From AG1 sp035559775 (GTDB lineage: Archaea > Thermoproteota > Thermoprotei_A > Sulfolobales > AG1): a DNA stretch of 64,000 nucleotides. Shown here piece by piece: positions 17,952 to 26,820 of the stretch; the first letter of the stretch is position 1; every line of letters begins with the position of its first letter. The stretch lies in assembly GCA_035559775.1 (NCBI GenBank), contig DATMAU010000008.1, forward strand, positions 1 through 64,000, read 5' to 3'. Made by a program: the position numbers and the translations under genes. The notes below the pieces were generated by a model. It was not told the DNA's origin. It saw only the letters and a list, made by a program, of their open reading frames with translations, and ran no database searches.

Positions 17952-18785
17952 TCACCGTGTTTCCTCAGACCTCTGCCCAGAACCTTCTAAGAGGTTTCTC
18001 AAGAGCCTCAACACTCTCTCCTCCCTCTCATCGCCCAAGGCCTCCATAGCCTTCCAGAGGATCTTGAAAGCCTCCCTCCTTCTCTCCAGCCTCTCCCTAA
18101 GCTTGAGCAGCACGTGATCCTTTATACTCCCCATAACCACCTCCTTCTCAGACGGGTCGAGCCTCAATAGGATCGAGTCGCCTATGTTGGGAGAAATAGA
18201 GGGGTCAACCTCTGAGGCGGCCATGACTATGAAGGCTGAGAGTATGCCGAGGTTCCAGGTACCAGATTCTCCTGGAGAGTATCCTGTGAGCCTCAGTATA
18301 GCTTCGGCTATTGCGGTGCCGGCATGCGATCCTAGGACTATATAGCCCGGCGAGCTATGGCGCGGCACTGCTAAGCCTCTATCGTTGAATAGATAGAGCC
18401 TTGGAGAGCCGTCCTGCGTGATCGTTGCTAGCGATAGATACGTATTTGGGATCACGCCCAGGTTTCTTAGACTACTATACCTCTCCATAAGCCTCTCTTC
18501 GATCTGGGATACTATTCTCTTAACCTCACTATCGCCTGGGTTTCTCCAGCTCCTCGAACCAATAGCGTCGAACCACTCTACAAAAACATCATCCACTATC
18601 TGGAATGCAGAGGATAATATAGACTCGTCACCATAACCACTAACAATAGCTAGGGGCTTCTCCTTACCACCCTCGCTATATATTATCGGCTTAACGTTCC
18701 TAGGCTCGGGGAAGCCTGGATCTATAGATCTACCATCAACGGTTACCAGGACACCGCTACCCCAAACGATCGATATTAAGAACAA
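17952..18785 (-). CDS. Hypothetical protein, possibly with an Ntn-hydrolase/proteasome-like fold
   Basis: A 277-residue soluble protein I cannot assign. The N-terminal half (GSGVLVTVDGRSIDPG, then PLAIVSGYGDESIL) recalls the first strands of proteasome-like Ntn hydrolases (GVVLAADRR...), and HAGTAIAEAILRLTGY recalls their later helix. No clear N-terminal nucleophile is visible, so this is only a suggestion. The C-terminal 60 residues are a charged helix (RERLERRREAFKILWKAME). The TTG start at 18785 has GAGGTG seven bases upstream. It lies downstream of, and in the same direction as, the large MMPL gene, 73 bases away, so they may be cotranscribed. Confidence 0.45.
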   Translation of the reverse strand: MFLISIVWGSGVLVTVDGRSIDPGFPEPRNVKPIIYSEGGKEKPLAIVSGYGDESILSSAFQIVDDVFVEWFDAIGSRSWRNPGDSEVKRIVSQIEERLMERYSSLRNLGVIPNTYLSLATITQDGSPRLYLFNDRGLAVPRHSSPGYIVLGSHAGTAIAEAILRLTGYSPGESGTWNLGILSAFIVMAASEVDPSISPNIGDSILLRLDPSEKEVVMGSIKDHVLLKLRERLERRREAFKILWKAMEALGDEREERVLRLLRNLLEGSGQRSEETR

Positions 18786-18858
18786 AAACCCACCTCAGAA
18801 TAGAAGCCTCTGCTCTGTAATAAGCATTAAGGTCGTCACATCACGGCTGAATAGCGTT

Positions 18859-21800
18859 CTATATAGGTTTTCTCCAAGCCCTTCTACCGAGCATTGATAG
18901 GAGGGGAGGTGCCACTAGGTATGATGCTGCAGATGATATTAATAAGGCGCTCACTAGTAGTGATAATCCTATCTGTCTCAGACCGATCGATGATGAAAGC
19001 ATAAGGGATCCGAAGGCTGCTGCGACAACAAGAGCAAGCCCAACTACCAGTCTCCCCACAGCACCTGTCGCCATAGCTGCTTCCTCTGAACCGCATTTAC
19101 CCTTGTTTAAGCATATCTCCCTAGCCCTCGCCATATAGAAGCTGTTATAATCCATACCCACACCCAGCATTGCTGTGAATACCACCTGTGGTAGGAACCA
19201 TATCATGGCTGTTGAGAAGACCCTGTTAGAGATCACCCCTGTGAGGACCATGGATATGAATGAGGAGAGAACCACTATAGCTACTGAGAGGACAGCTGCT
19301 GGGAGGCTTCCAAACACTACGGTGAAAATCACTATCATAGCTGCTACAGCGAATGGGAGTACTCTCTGCCAGAATAGGCTGTTGACAAGCCTATCAAGCT
19401 CCTCAGACGCTGCTGTAGAGCCCCCAATATAGATTTTATACCCATTCTCCTCTCCCCAGCTGTGGGAAACCTCTCTGATCTTTTTAAGCGTATCCACTGC
19501 TTCTTGGCTGAATGGGTTGTAGGATATCACGATCCTCAGGTAGGTTGTGTTGTCCGATATATATCTCGAGGCATACGGATCTTTCAACAGATCTTGAGTT
19601 ATGTTGAGAGGCTCTCCAAGGGGTCTTGTAGGGCCTTCAACACTCTTCACACCATCTATCTTCTCTATTCTTTCCGACAGATCCTCTATCAATCTAAGAT
19701 CCCCAAGCCCTATACTAGTATTCTTAACAATAACAACATATGTGGGGAAGACAAAACCGTATCCTATATCAGAGGCCATAGCATCTAGAGAGACTATCGA
19801 CGGGCTGTTGGAGGGGAGGAATAGTCTCAGATCATGGGAAGCCTGTATAGATGGGTAAAGGGCTAGAGAGACTATAGAGATCATGATAAATATAACCGGC
19901 ACAAGAAGACCCAGCCTATTAACCCTCATAGCTATAGAGCTAACAGCACCACCAAGCCTCCCAAGCCCTCTGAAGCCCCACAAGAACCACTTAGAGCCGC
20001 CGACAAGGGCGAGCACTGCTGGAACCAGTGTGAGAGATGATGTGGCTGTTATTGCAACCACTAGCGGCATGAACACACCAAGGCTTCTGAATAGAGGGAA
20101 CTCCCAGCCCAGTGCTAGTGAGCCGAAGCCCGCTATGACTGTTAGTGCGCTCGCTATAATAGCAGGCCCCGCTCTCCTGAGCGCTTCTTCAGCAGCCTTC
20201 TTGGGATCCCGGAGTCTCGCGTACTCCTCCCTGAATCTATAGACTAGATAGGCTGCATAGTCAGACCCTAGCCCGAGGGGTATAACGTATATCAGGGTTC
20301 TTGTGAGGGATATCATTTCGGCAGCACCGCTGGTAGCAACTATATACGCTATCCCCCCACCGACCACGACGCCGATCACTATCCCGAGATATGGTAGGAT
20401 TACCGATGCCAGACTTCCAAGAACAGCTATCAGGACCACGAATACCAGGATCTCGCTCACCCTAGAGATCCTAGCCACATCCTCGGAAGCCGCTGTCTCG
20501 AGATCCCTGGCTATAGCTATACTGCCTGTCCACATGACAGAAGCGTTTGGAAAGATCTTCTTAACATCACTGCTAACCCTTGAGAAGAAGAGCTTGCTAG
20601 ATTCATACCTATCTTCCCCCAGAGGCACATATGTTACTATGAAGGAGTCGTTCCCAAGACCCACTAGCCTCCCTCTAACTGTTTCTAAAAGCTCGTCGAA
20701 AGATCCCCTATATATTGTTTTTGAAACAAGATCTGTTGCCTGTTCAGGCGTCTCATTGCCTAGGGCAACGCTTAGAGAGCTCGACGCTATTACATCGGCT
20801 ATGTGGGGATCTATATGGTATTTACTTCCGAACTCATCGACTATCGAGGTTGATATTATCTGCACTATATAGTCATAGATCCTTTCGAGGGATTGGTTGG
20901 GGTAGCTATTAACTATATATGAGACGAGCTGTAGAGCGACTCTGGAGGCATTGACGCCCAGCCCGAGTCTCTTGGCCTCTGTAGAGGTCATGTTGATCGA
21001 TAGTGAGAGGAAATAATCCTTAGCAATAGCTTCTACTCTACTCGGTTCGCTTGCTATTCTCTCTATAATGCTCCTAGGCAGCGATCCGATCAGCTGGCCA
21101 TAGCCCCTCTTCTCCCCAACGAGCTGGACAAGCTCTATGCTTGCGTTTATCAGCCTTTCTCGCTCTCTTAGAAGCCCTAGCCCTAGCGGATCGTATTTCT
21201 CTAGTATATAGCTTAGATCACTAGATGATAAAGCCCCATTGCTAAGCCTCTCAGCAACCAGGGAGACATAGCTTCTAAGGGCTGATGCTATATCATCTCT
21301 CGACGGGTTTCTCATCAACATATCCACGAGAGACGTTGCGAAACTGGGATCGATATTGCCTATCCTGCTAACAAGGATCACTATGGCCTCTCTAGCTAGG
21401 CTCTGGTTACTATATATAGACCCGCTGGCATCCGGATCCAGGGTTACTAGGATCTCAACTAAGTATGGAGCATACCTAGACACCATAGTATTGTTAGGGG
21501 CTTGTCTGGAAGCCTCATCAACTACTAGAGATGCTATGGATGTTTTATTCACACCCCCTGATACTATCATCATGGAGAGCTTTCTGGCTAGAGAATCGCT
21601 AGCCCCTGACTCTACTATATATCTATAGATAATATCCTGGATATAGCTGGAACCTCTATCCCTGATCTCGTCGGAGATCTTTGGAGCTTCTGAGAGAAGC
21701 GTGTTAAGAAGGGTTAACTGTGACACTATGTGAGACCCGCTCTCATTACTGGGTGGTTGGAGAGAGCAGTAGAGACAACTGCCCTCTTCTTCGTATACTT

Positions 21801-22812
21801 GGAGCCATGCTCTGTACAAGATCTCTCCGATCACTTGGGCACTCCTACCATCGATGCTGGGGAGCTGTGTTCTAATATATTCTGGTAGAAGGATCCTTGA
21901 TGTTATGTTAGCGATTATAATATCAGCCCCTACCCCCTCCCCATAGTTTTCTCTAAACTCTCTGTATATTACAATGGTTATGTTAAGGGGTAGAGGGGCT
22001 AGCCTGGGATCTATGCTGGTTAGGTTGGTATGGTTAACATAGCCCTCCCCGGTTATATTGTAATAATAAATAGCCCTTGCAGCCTGCCACCATAGGAATA
22101 GATATAGTCTTGTAAGATCGCTCCTAGCCGTATCGTTATATATGAGGGAGCTGGTGAGCTTTGAAACCTCCTGGGAATATCTATATGTTTGCTGGTATAT
22201 CTGCGAGTATGACTGATCCAGGATCCTGATCCCTTCGATATATGTGGGAAGCTCTCTTGAGAGGTTCGCTGCCAGATCAACAGCCCCAGTGTAATTAGAA
22301 TCAAGCGCGAGTAACACCTCCTCGGAGTATTTTAGCGAGGCGGACAGGTTCTCGAAAACCATTATTACATATGATAGGTTGGAACTAATATCGCTCGCGA
22401 CTCGTAGAAGCATTTTTGAGGCTGTTGTCGAACTATTAATAGCTGTGTAGGAAGTGCTCCTTATATTGTTATATAGCTGTAATACCAGAGAGGGGTAGCC
22501 ACCGACATCCCTTACCTCCTGGCTGCTCTGATTACTAATACTGCTTATCATGCGTGCTATCTCAAGGCTTATATCTGGATCGCTAATATTGATCCCGGCT
22601 ATGTATAATATATCAGAACCACCCCCACCAGAGATGCTAGAGATCGCTGCGCCAGCTATAGAGCTCTCAGAACTTTTTGGAAGAAGACTCTCTTCTGTAG
22701 CAAGTGTTAGCGATTCTAGCGATCTGAAGAGAGGAAACGATACGCCTAGCGCGAGAACCCAGATGATTATTATAGCAAAAGCCCTCCTCGCTAGAAAGCC
22801 CGGAAGATCCAA
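18859..22812 (-). CDS. Giant MMPL/RND-family membrane protein
   Basis: A 1317-residue transporter of the RND superfamily. One membrane helix (RAFAIIIIWVLALGVSFPLF) is followed by an unusually long extracytoplasmic domain of about 700 residues, rich in Ser, Asn and Ile with many potential N-glycosylation sites. Five more helices follow, including GLGSDYAAYLVYRFREE near residue 850. A second, shorter external loop leads to the last helix set with GVGMDYNSFYMARAREI near 1230. The two GxGxDY motifs carry the proton-relay aspartates of MMPL proteins. Archaeal members are thought to move lipids or hopanoid-like compounds, or act in envelope upkeep. The TTG start at 22812 has GGAGGT seven bases upstream. 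Confidence 0.85.
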   Translation of the reverse strand: MDLPGFLARRAFAIIIIWVLALGVSFPLFRSLESLTLATEESLLPKSSESSIAGAAISSISGGGGSDILYIAGINISDPDISLEIARMISSISNQSSQEVRDVGGYPSLVLQLYNNIRSTSYTAINSSTTASKMLLRVASDISSNLSYVIMVFENLSASLKYSEEVLLALDSNYTGAVDLAANLSRELPTYIEGIRILDQSYSQIYQQTYRYSQEVSKLTSSLIYNDTARSDLTRLYLFLWWQAARAIYYYNITGEGYVNHTNLTSIDPRLAPLPLNITIVIYREFRENYGEGVGADIIIANITSRILLPEYIRTQLPSIDGRSAQVIGEILYRAWLQVYEEEGSCLYCSLQPPSNESGSHIVSQLTLLNTLLSEAPKISDEIRDRGSSYIQDIIYRYIVESGASDSLARKLSMMIVSGGVNKTSIASLVVDEASRQAPNNTMVSRYAPYLVEILVTLDPDASGSIYSNQSLAREAIVILVSRIGNIDPSFATSLVDMLMRNPSRDDIASALRSYVSLVAERLSNGALSSSDLSYILEKYDPLGLGLLRERERLINASIELVQLVGEKRGYGQLIGSLPRSIIERIASEPSRVEAIAKDYFLSLSINMTSTEAKRLGLGVNASRVALQLVSYIVNSYPNQSLERIYDYIVQIISTSIVDEFGSKYHIDPHIADVIASSSLSVALGNETPEQATDLVSKTIYRGSFDELLETVRGRLVGLGNDSFIVTYVPLGEDRYESSKLFFSRVSSDVKKIFPNASVMWTGSIAIARDLETAASEDVARISRVSEILVFVVLIAVLGSLASVILPYLGIVIGVVVGGGIAYIVATSGAAEMISLTRTLIYVIPLGLGSDYAAYLVYRFREEYARLRDPKKAAEEALRRAGPAIIASALTVIAGFGSLALGWEFPLFRSLGVFMPLVVAITATSSLTLVPAVLALVGGSKWFLWGFRGLGRLGGAVSSIAMRVNRLGLLVPVIFIMISIVSLALYPSIQASHDLRLFLPSNSPSIVSLDAMASDIGYGFVFPTYVVIVKNTSIGLGDLRLIEDLSERIEKIDGVKSVEGPTRPLGEPLNITQDLLKDPYASRYISDNTTYLRIVISYNPFSQEAVDTLKKIREVSHSWGEENGYKIYIGGSTAASEELDRLVNSLFWQRVLPFAVAAMIVIFTVVFGSLPAAVLSVAIVVLSSFISMVLTGVISNRVFSTAMIWFLPQVVFTAMLGVGMDYNSFYMARAREICLNKGKCGSEEAAMATGAVGRLVVGLALVVAAAFGSLMLSSSIGLRQIGLSLLVSALLISSAASYLVAPPLLSMLGRRAWRKPI

Positions 22813-22817
22813 CCAAG

Positions 22818-22855
22818 ACCTCCATTTTATACAGAGATGTGCTTACCTATAAGCG
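22818..22855 (-). promoter_or_regulatory. Promoter and ribosome-binding site deciding the TTG start of the MMPL gene
   Basis: On the minus strand a TATA-like GCTTATAGG sits at about 22846-22855. A GGAGGT Shine-Dalgarno sequence at about 22818-22823 precedes the TTG at 22812. The predicted start of transcription near 22825 leaves a short leader containing the Shine-Dalgarno, so this TTG is well supported. Confidence 0.5.
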
Positions 22856-23011
22856 TTTCTCTATTGAATAAAATACACAGCACCTATGTGACAGTTACGC
22901 TAGGGCTGCCGGTTGAAATATACTCTATACCCTGAATGGTTATTAAGAGGTTACAAGCCGGTGGCCTCTACTTATTACCTTCACAGCACTACCAAGAAAT
23001 AGGTGGTATAA

Positions 23012-23425
23012 TTGTATATAGTTAGAAAGGTTGGGGAGCTTATAAAGAAAGAACCAGTTACTGTATCACCAAGCACTAGTATTAGAGATGCTGTGAAGCT
23101 TATGAATGAGAAGAACATTGGTAGTGTTGTCATAACGGATCCTGAGGGAAGGGTTCTAGGGATCTTCACAGAGAGGGATCTAGTGAGAGTCATAGCCGGA
23201 GGCATTAGCCTCGACAGCAATATAGGGAGTGTTATGACTAAAAACCCCGTAGTAGTGTTTGAAGAGGATCCGGTGTCGAAAGCTGTGACTGTAATGGCTG
23301 AGAGGAGAATACGACACCTACCAGTGGTTACTAGAAACGGGATACTGAGAGGAGTTATAACTGCTAGAGATATAACGGAGACCTTCAAGAAATACCTAGA
23401 CGAGCTAGGCGATGTCGGAGATTAA
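23012..23425 (+). CDS. Two-CBS-domain protein
   Basis: A 137-residue protein consisting only of a CBS pair. Domain one covers about residues 12-65 (SPSTSIRDAVKLMNEKNIGSVVITD, then GIFTERDLVR) and domain two about 76-130 (DPVSKAVTVMAERRIRHLPVVT, then GVITARDI). Such Bateman modules bind adenosine nucleotides and tune a partner protein. Free-standing ones are abundant in hyperthermophilic archaea and usually have no known partner. The TTG start at 23012 is preceded by GGTGG. It stands alone, divergent from the MMPL gene. Confidence 0.88.
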   Translation: MYIVRKVGELIKKEPVTVSPSTSIRDAVKLMNEKNIGSVVITDPEGRVLGIFTERDLVRVIAGGISLDSNIGSVMTKNPVVVFEEDPVSKAVTVMAERRIRHLPVVTRNGILRGVITARDITETFKKYLDELGDVGD

Positions 23426-23621
23426 AGCCCCAGCCAGGATTTCGGGTTCTGCTAAGAATGTGTTTATACCAGCCCACGATATCGGTCATCGTTTTTAGGA
23501 CTATGGCTGCTAGTAGAATTGTTTCCCTATAATATACTAAGATCTAAGGTTCACCCGACTCCCTATAGCCCTATAGGATCTGGTATAGAGCTGGGGATCG
23601 GGTTTGCTGGTGTCACCCTCT

Positions 23622-24551
23622 CTATGCCTTTGCAGGATTCGCTAAGATGGATTCGATCTCGTTGGCTATCCTTATTATCTCTTTCGACACTGGGGAGTCT
23701 GGGTATAGGTCTATGAATGACAAGCCCTTATCATTGCTCTCAGATATCCTGGGATCTAGGGGTATTTTTCCTAGAAGCCTTGTCCCTAGGGCATTGCTGA
23801 GCTTTAAGCCGCCCGCCTTGCCGAATATATAGTACTCCTTACCATTCTCACATACGAAGTAGCTCATGTTCTCGATAACCCCTATGATCGGTATTTCCTT
23901 GCCGAGGCTTGATCTCACAAGCTCTACGAACCTTATCGATTTGGCCACAACGTGGGAGCTTACCTCCGAGGGTATTGTTACGAATATAAGCCCCTCTATT
24001 CTTGGGAACATCTGCACAAGGTTTAGAGCATCATCCCCAGTCCCTGGGGGCATATCTACAAAAAGGTAGTCCAGCTCCCCCCACTCAACATCTTCCAATA
24101 GCTGCTGGATAACCCTGACCTTTATTGCGCCTCTCCAGATAACGGGGGTCGATTTATCGCTCAGCATGAGGTCTATTGAGACAACCTTGATACCCATATA
24201 CCCCTCGGCAGGCATGATTCTGGCGACACCTGGTTTTATCTCAACAGCCTCTAATAGATCCTGCTTAACACCCAGCATTATAGGCATTGAAGGGCCGTGG
24301 AAATCCATGTCAAACACACCTACTTTTCTACCATTCTTTCTAAGAGCCATTGAGAGAGATGCTGTTACAAAGGACTTACCAACACCCCCCTTACCACTGA
24401 GCACTGCTACTATGTTCCTCACACCCCTGAGATTCTCGATAACCCTCTGCCCGGGCTGAGGCGGGGGTGCTGGCGGTGCAGGACCTCTCTGCTGGATCCT
24501 AACCCCTCCTCTCCTCTCCTGAGGGCTCTCGATCCTGAACGGGTTTGACAA
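23622..24551 (-). CDS. Mrp/NBP35-family P-loop ATPase (iron-sulfur carrier type)
   Basis: A 309-residue MinD/Mrp-family ATPase with deviant Walker A GKGGVGKS near residue 53, FDMDFHGPS switch I, VDMPPGTGDD near 160 and VIENMSYFVC near 243. In Mrp/ApbC/Nbp35 proteins the latter is normally followed by CxxC (two cysteines for a bridging [4Fe-4S]). Here only one cysteine is seen (SYFVCENGKEYYIFG), so the cluster site may be altered. The N-terminus is a Pro-rich tail (APPAPPPQPGQ). It is probably involved in Fe-S cluster assembly or transfer. The start is TTG at 24551, with no strong ribosome-binding site. Confidence 0.8.
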   Translation of the reverse strand: MSNPFRIESPQERRGGVRIQQRGPAPPAPPPQPGQRVIENLRGVRNIVAVLSGKGGVGKSFVTASLSMALRKNGRKVGVFDMDFHGPSMPIMLGVKQDLLEAVEIKPGVARIMPAEGYMGIKVVSIDLMLSDKSTPVIWRGAIKVRVIQQLLEDVEWGELDYLFVDMPPGTGDDALNLVQMFPRIEGLIFVTIPSEVSSHVVAKSIRFVELVRSSLGKEIPIIGVIENMSYFVCENGKEYYIFGKAGGLKLSNALGTRLLGKIPLDPRISESNDKGLSFIDLYPDSPVSKEIIRIANEIESILANPAKA

Positions 24552-24600
24552 GAGGGCTACCTAGTTTTACCACCGCTAGGGAGCCTATATTACCGTTTTT

Positions 24601-24613
24601 AAAAGAAAAAGAT
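24601..24613 (-). terminator. T-rich terminator after the S66 peptidase gene
   Basis: Ten bases beyond the stop of the peptidase gene the minus strand reads GATCTTTTTCTTTT. Pyrimidine runs of this kind terminate archaeal transcription. Confidence 0.4.
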
Positions 24614-24622
24614 CTAGAAGAT

Positions 24623-25609
24623 CTACTCAACAGCCGGTTCATCCATATATACAATGCCTTCGTCAGCATCTATAGTGATTCTCGAGCCTATTGCTAATGG
24701 GTATACGTAATGTCCATGCTCATCCCCACCGTGGCAGCATGGGAAGTTGATGAAAGACGGCGTCCTTATATACCTCCTAGCCCTGTCCACAATAACCTCT
24801 TCGATACTCGGTGTTGGTCCTCTCACCTCTGGTTCGGGGAACTCGCCAAAGATCACGCCCGACGCTCTTTGCAGATGCCCTCCTAGGGCTAGCGATGTGA
24901 GGTAGTTATCTATTCTCCACGCGTCCTCCCTTATATCTTCTAGGAAAACCACCCTGCCCTCTGTGTTAACACCATACGGCGTCCCCTGGATCATTGTGAA
25001 GAGTATAAGATTACCCCCAACAACCTCGCCAGAGGCTTTTCCAGGGTTTATTGTTTTTGGGAAGGCCCCATCCTCAGGGGGTCTGAGCTCGAGAACCTCT
25101 CCCTGGAGGATCTTTAACACCATCTCCAGATTACTCCTATACCTTTTGGCACCTATCTCATCACCAAGCTTCGGGGTTGTGGCGACCATCTCTCCATGAA
25201 TACTAACCAACCCTGATCTTGAGTAGAGCGCGTTCTGGAGAGCTGTTATATCACTAAAACCTATAAGGGGTTTTGGACTGCTTGCTACAAGATCATAGTC
25301 TATAGAGTCGAGAAGCCTTATACCACCAGCACCTCCCCTAACACACCATATAGCATCTATATCTTTTCTTCTGAAACCCTCCATGAGATCTTTTACCCTA
25401 ACTTCTTCCGGAGCGGAGAGATACCACCGCCTCATAGCATATTTAACACTATCCCCAAGAACTATGTTGAACCCATATTTCCTCAGGATCTCTATACCCA
25501 TACTCAGATTCATGCCAGGATATACTGGATAGCTCGAAGGAGCTACAAGAAGAATCCTCGACCCAGGCTTGATCCTAGGGGGCTTGATCCTTGTCCTCAA
25601 GCGTCTCAC
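24623..25609 (-). CDS. S66-family LD-carboxypeptidase / MccF-like serine peptidase
   Basis: A 328-residue protein with the S66 layout. The nucleophile elbow is GFSDIT near residue 122-127, preceded by WCVRGGAGGIRLLD; the Glu lies in VVFLEDI near 226; and the His is in the CCHGGDEHGHYVYPL region near 290-305. Bacterial members cleave murein tetrapeptides or the antibiotic microcin C7. This organism type has no murein, so the MccF-like role (detoxifying peptidyl-nucleotide compounds) or peptide turnover is more likely; that is inference. The start is GTG at 25609, with TTG at codon 4 as an alternative. Confidence 0.82.
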   Translation of the reverse strand: MRRLRTRIKPPRIKPGSRILLVAPSSYPVYPGMNLSMGIEILRKYGFNIVLGDSVKYAMRRWYLSAPEEVRVKDLMEGFRRKDIDAIWCVRGGAGGIRLLDSIDYDLVASSPKPLIGFSDITALQNALYSRSGLVSIHGEMVATTPKLGDEIGAKRYRSNLEMVLKILQGEVLELRPPEDGAFPKTINPGKASGEVVGGNLILFTMIQGTPYGVNTEGRVVFLEDIREDAWRIDNYLTSLALGGHLQRASGVIFGEFPEPEVRGPTPSIEEVIVDRARRYIRTPSFINFPCCHGGDEHGHYVYPLAIGSRITIDADEGIVYMDEPAVE

Positions 25610-25807
25610 CGCTAAAGATTAGAATATGCCGATAAATAATCACAACCAGCCAAACTAAACAGCTCTATAGATATCTACACATGTTGTTTAAAAGAACACA
25701 TCTGATCAGGTGAGAGAGGTGATTATATAATAATAGGAATACCTATACCTGTTGTTAAAAACCACACCAAACTATGGCAGTTTCACCCGCGCCTCTATGT
25801 ATTTCTA

Positions 25808-26734
25808 TCATATCCCCTCAAGGTTTATTGTTGAGAGCACCCTGTCTATCCTCTCTAGATGCTCTTTAGAGAGCCTCCATCCGAGACTTCCCAGGTTCTC
25901 TACTAAGTGCTCCTCTTTTGTGGTGTTGAATATGGGGAACACGTTATCCTTTATCAATAGCCAGTTGAGCGCAACCTGGGCTGGGGTTTTTCCTATCTCT
26001 GAGGCTATTGCTTTTATCTCACTCACTAGGGGTTGTATTGCTTCAACGATCTCTGGTCTTGCTAGCCTGTACCATCTATACTCATCCCTGATCTCTTTTC
26101 TACCTATTAGGAAGCCCAGGGCTAGTGGATCGTATGCTTGGACTGCTATGTTTTCCTGGAACATATATGGTAGTAGTTCTTTCTCAATCTCCCTATATAG
26201 GATGTTATAGTGAACCTGGTTTGTAGCTATATCTGTCCTTGATAGATACTCTCTAGCTGCTCTTAGCATTGGTAAGGGGAAGTTACTCACACCTATATAT
26301 CTTATCTTACCCTCGCTCCACAGCCTCTCCATAGCCTTCAAAGTCTCTCTCAGGGGTATGTAGTGGTGTGGCCAGTGGATTAGGTATAGATCTATGTAGC
26401 TGGTCTCAAGCCTCCTAAGACTAGCCTCAGCAGACTTGATCACATCGTGGTATCTGAGATGATCGTAGGATACCTTGGTGGTTATGAAGAGCTCATCCCT
26501 CTTATAACCCTTAATAGCCTTCCCGATAATCTTCTCAGAGAGACCGTTACCATAGCTCTCAGCAGTATCTATAGCATTGACCCCAAGATCGATTGCTTTT
26601 CTAATCACCCCGACAGCCCGATCCTCAGAAACAATTGTTGGCGCCCCAAACTCCCAGGATCCGAGGAACAAGGGCGAGATCTTCTCACCAGTCCACCCAA
26701 AAACCCTCCTCTCAACAGGCAAGCTAGGCACCAT
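25808..26734 (-). CDS. Aldo/keto reductase
   Basis: A 308-residue NAD(P)H-dependent oxidoreductase of the AKR family. The catalytic tetrad is visible: Asp and Tyr in NAIDTAESYGNG near residues 55-60, Lys in FITTKVSYD near 88 and His in YLIHWPHHY near 120. Cofactor-side motifs include IRYIGVSNF near 145 and a late PIFNTTKEEHLVENLGSL. It reduces aldehydes or ketones; the substrate is not deducible. ATG at 26734 gives the first in-frame methionine. It stands alone, next to the tnpB element. Confidence 0.9.
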   Translation of the reverse strand: MVPSLPVERRVFGWTGEKISPLFLGSWEFGAPTIVSEDRAVGVIRKAIDLGVNAIDTAESYGNGLSEKIIGKAIKGYKRDELFITTKVSYDHLRYHDVIKSAEASLRRLETSYIDLYLIHWPHHYIPLRETLKAMERLWSEGKIRYIGVSNFPLPMLRAAREYLSRTDIATNQVHYNILYREIEKELLPYMFQENIAVQAYDPLALGFLIGRKEIRDEYRWYRLARPEIVEAIQPLVSEIKAIASEIGKTPAQVALNWLLIKDNVFPIFNTTKEEHLVENLGSLGWRLSKEHLERIDRVLSTINLEGI

Positions 26735-26820
26735 TTGATAAAAAACATCGAGGCTAATGAAGATAGGCTAAAGGCCAGTCACTCTAAACGCTATCAATAT
26801 TATTAGCTCCCTTGATATTC

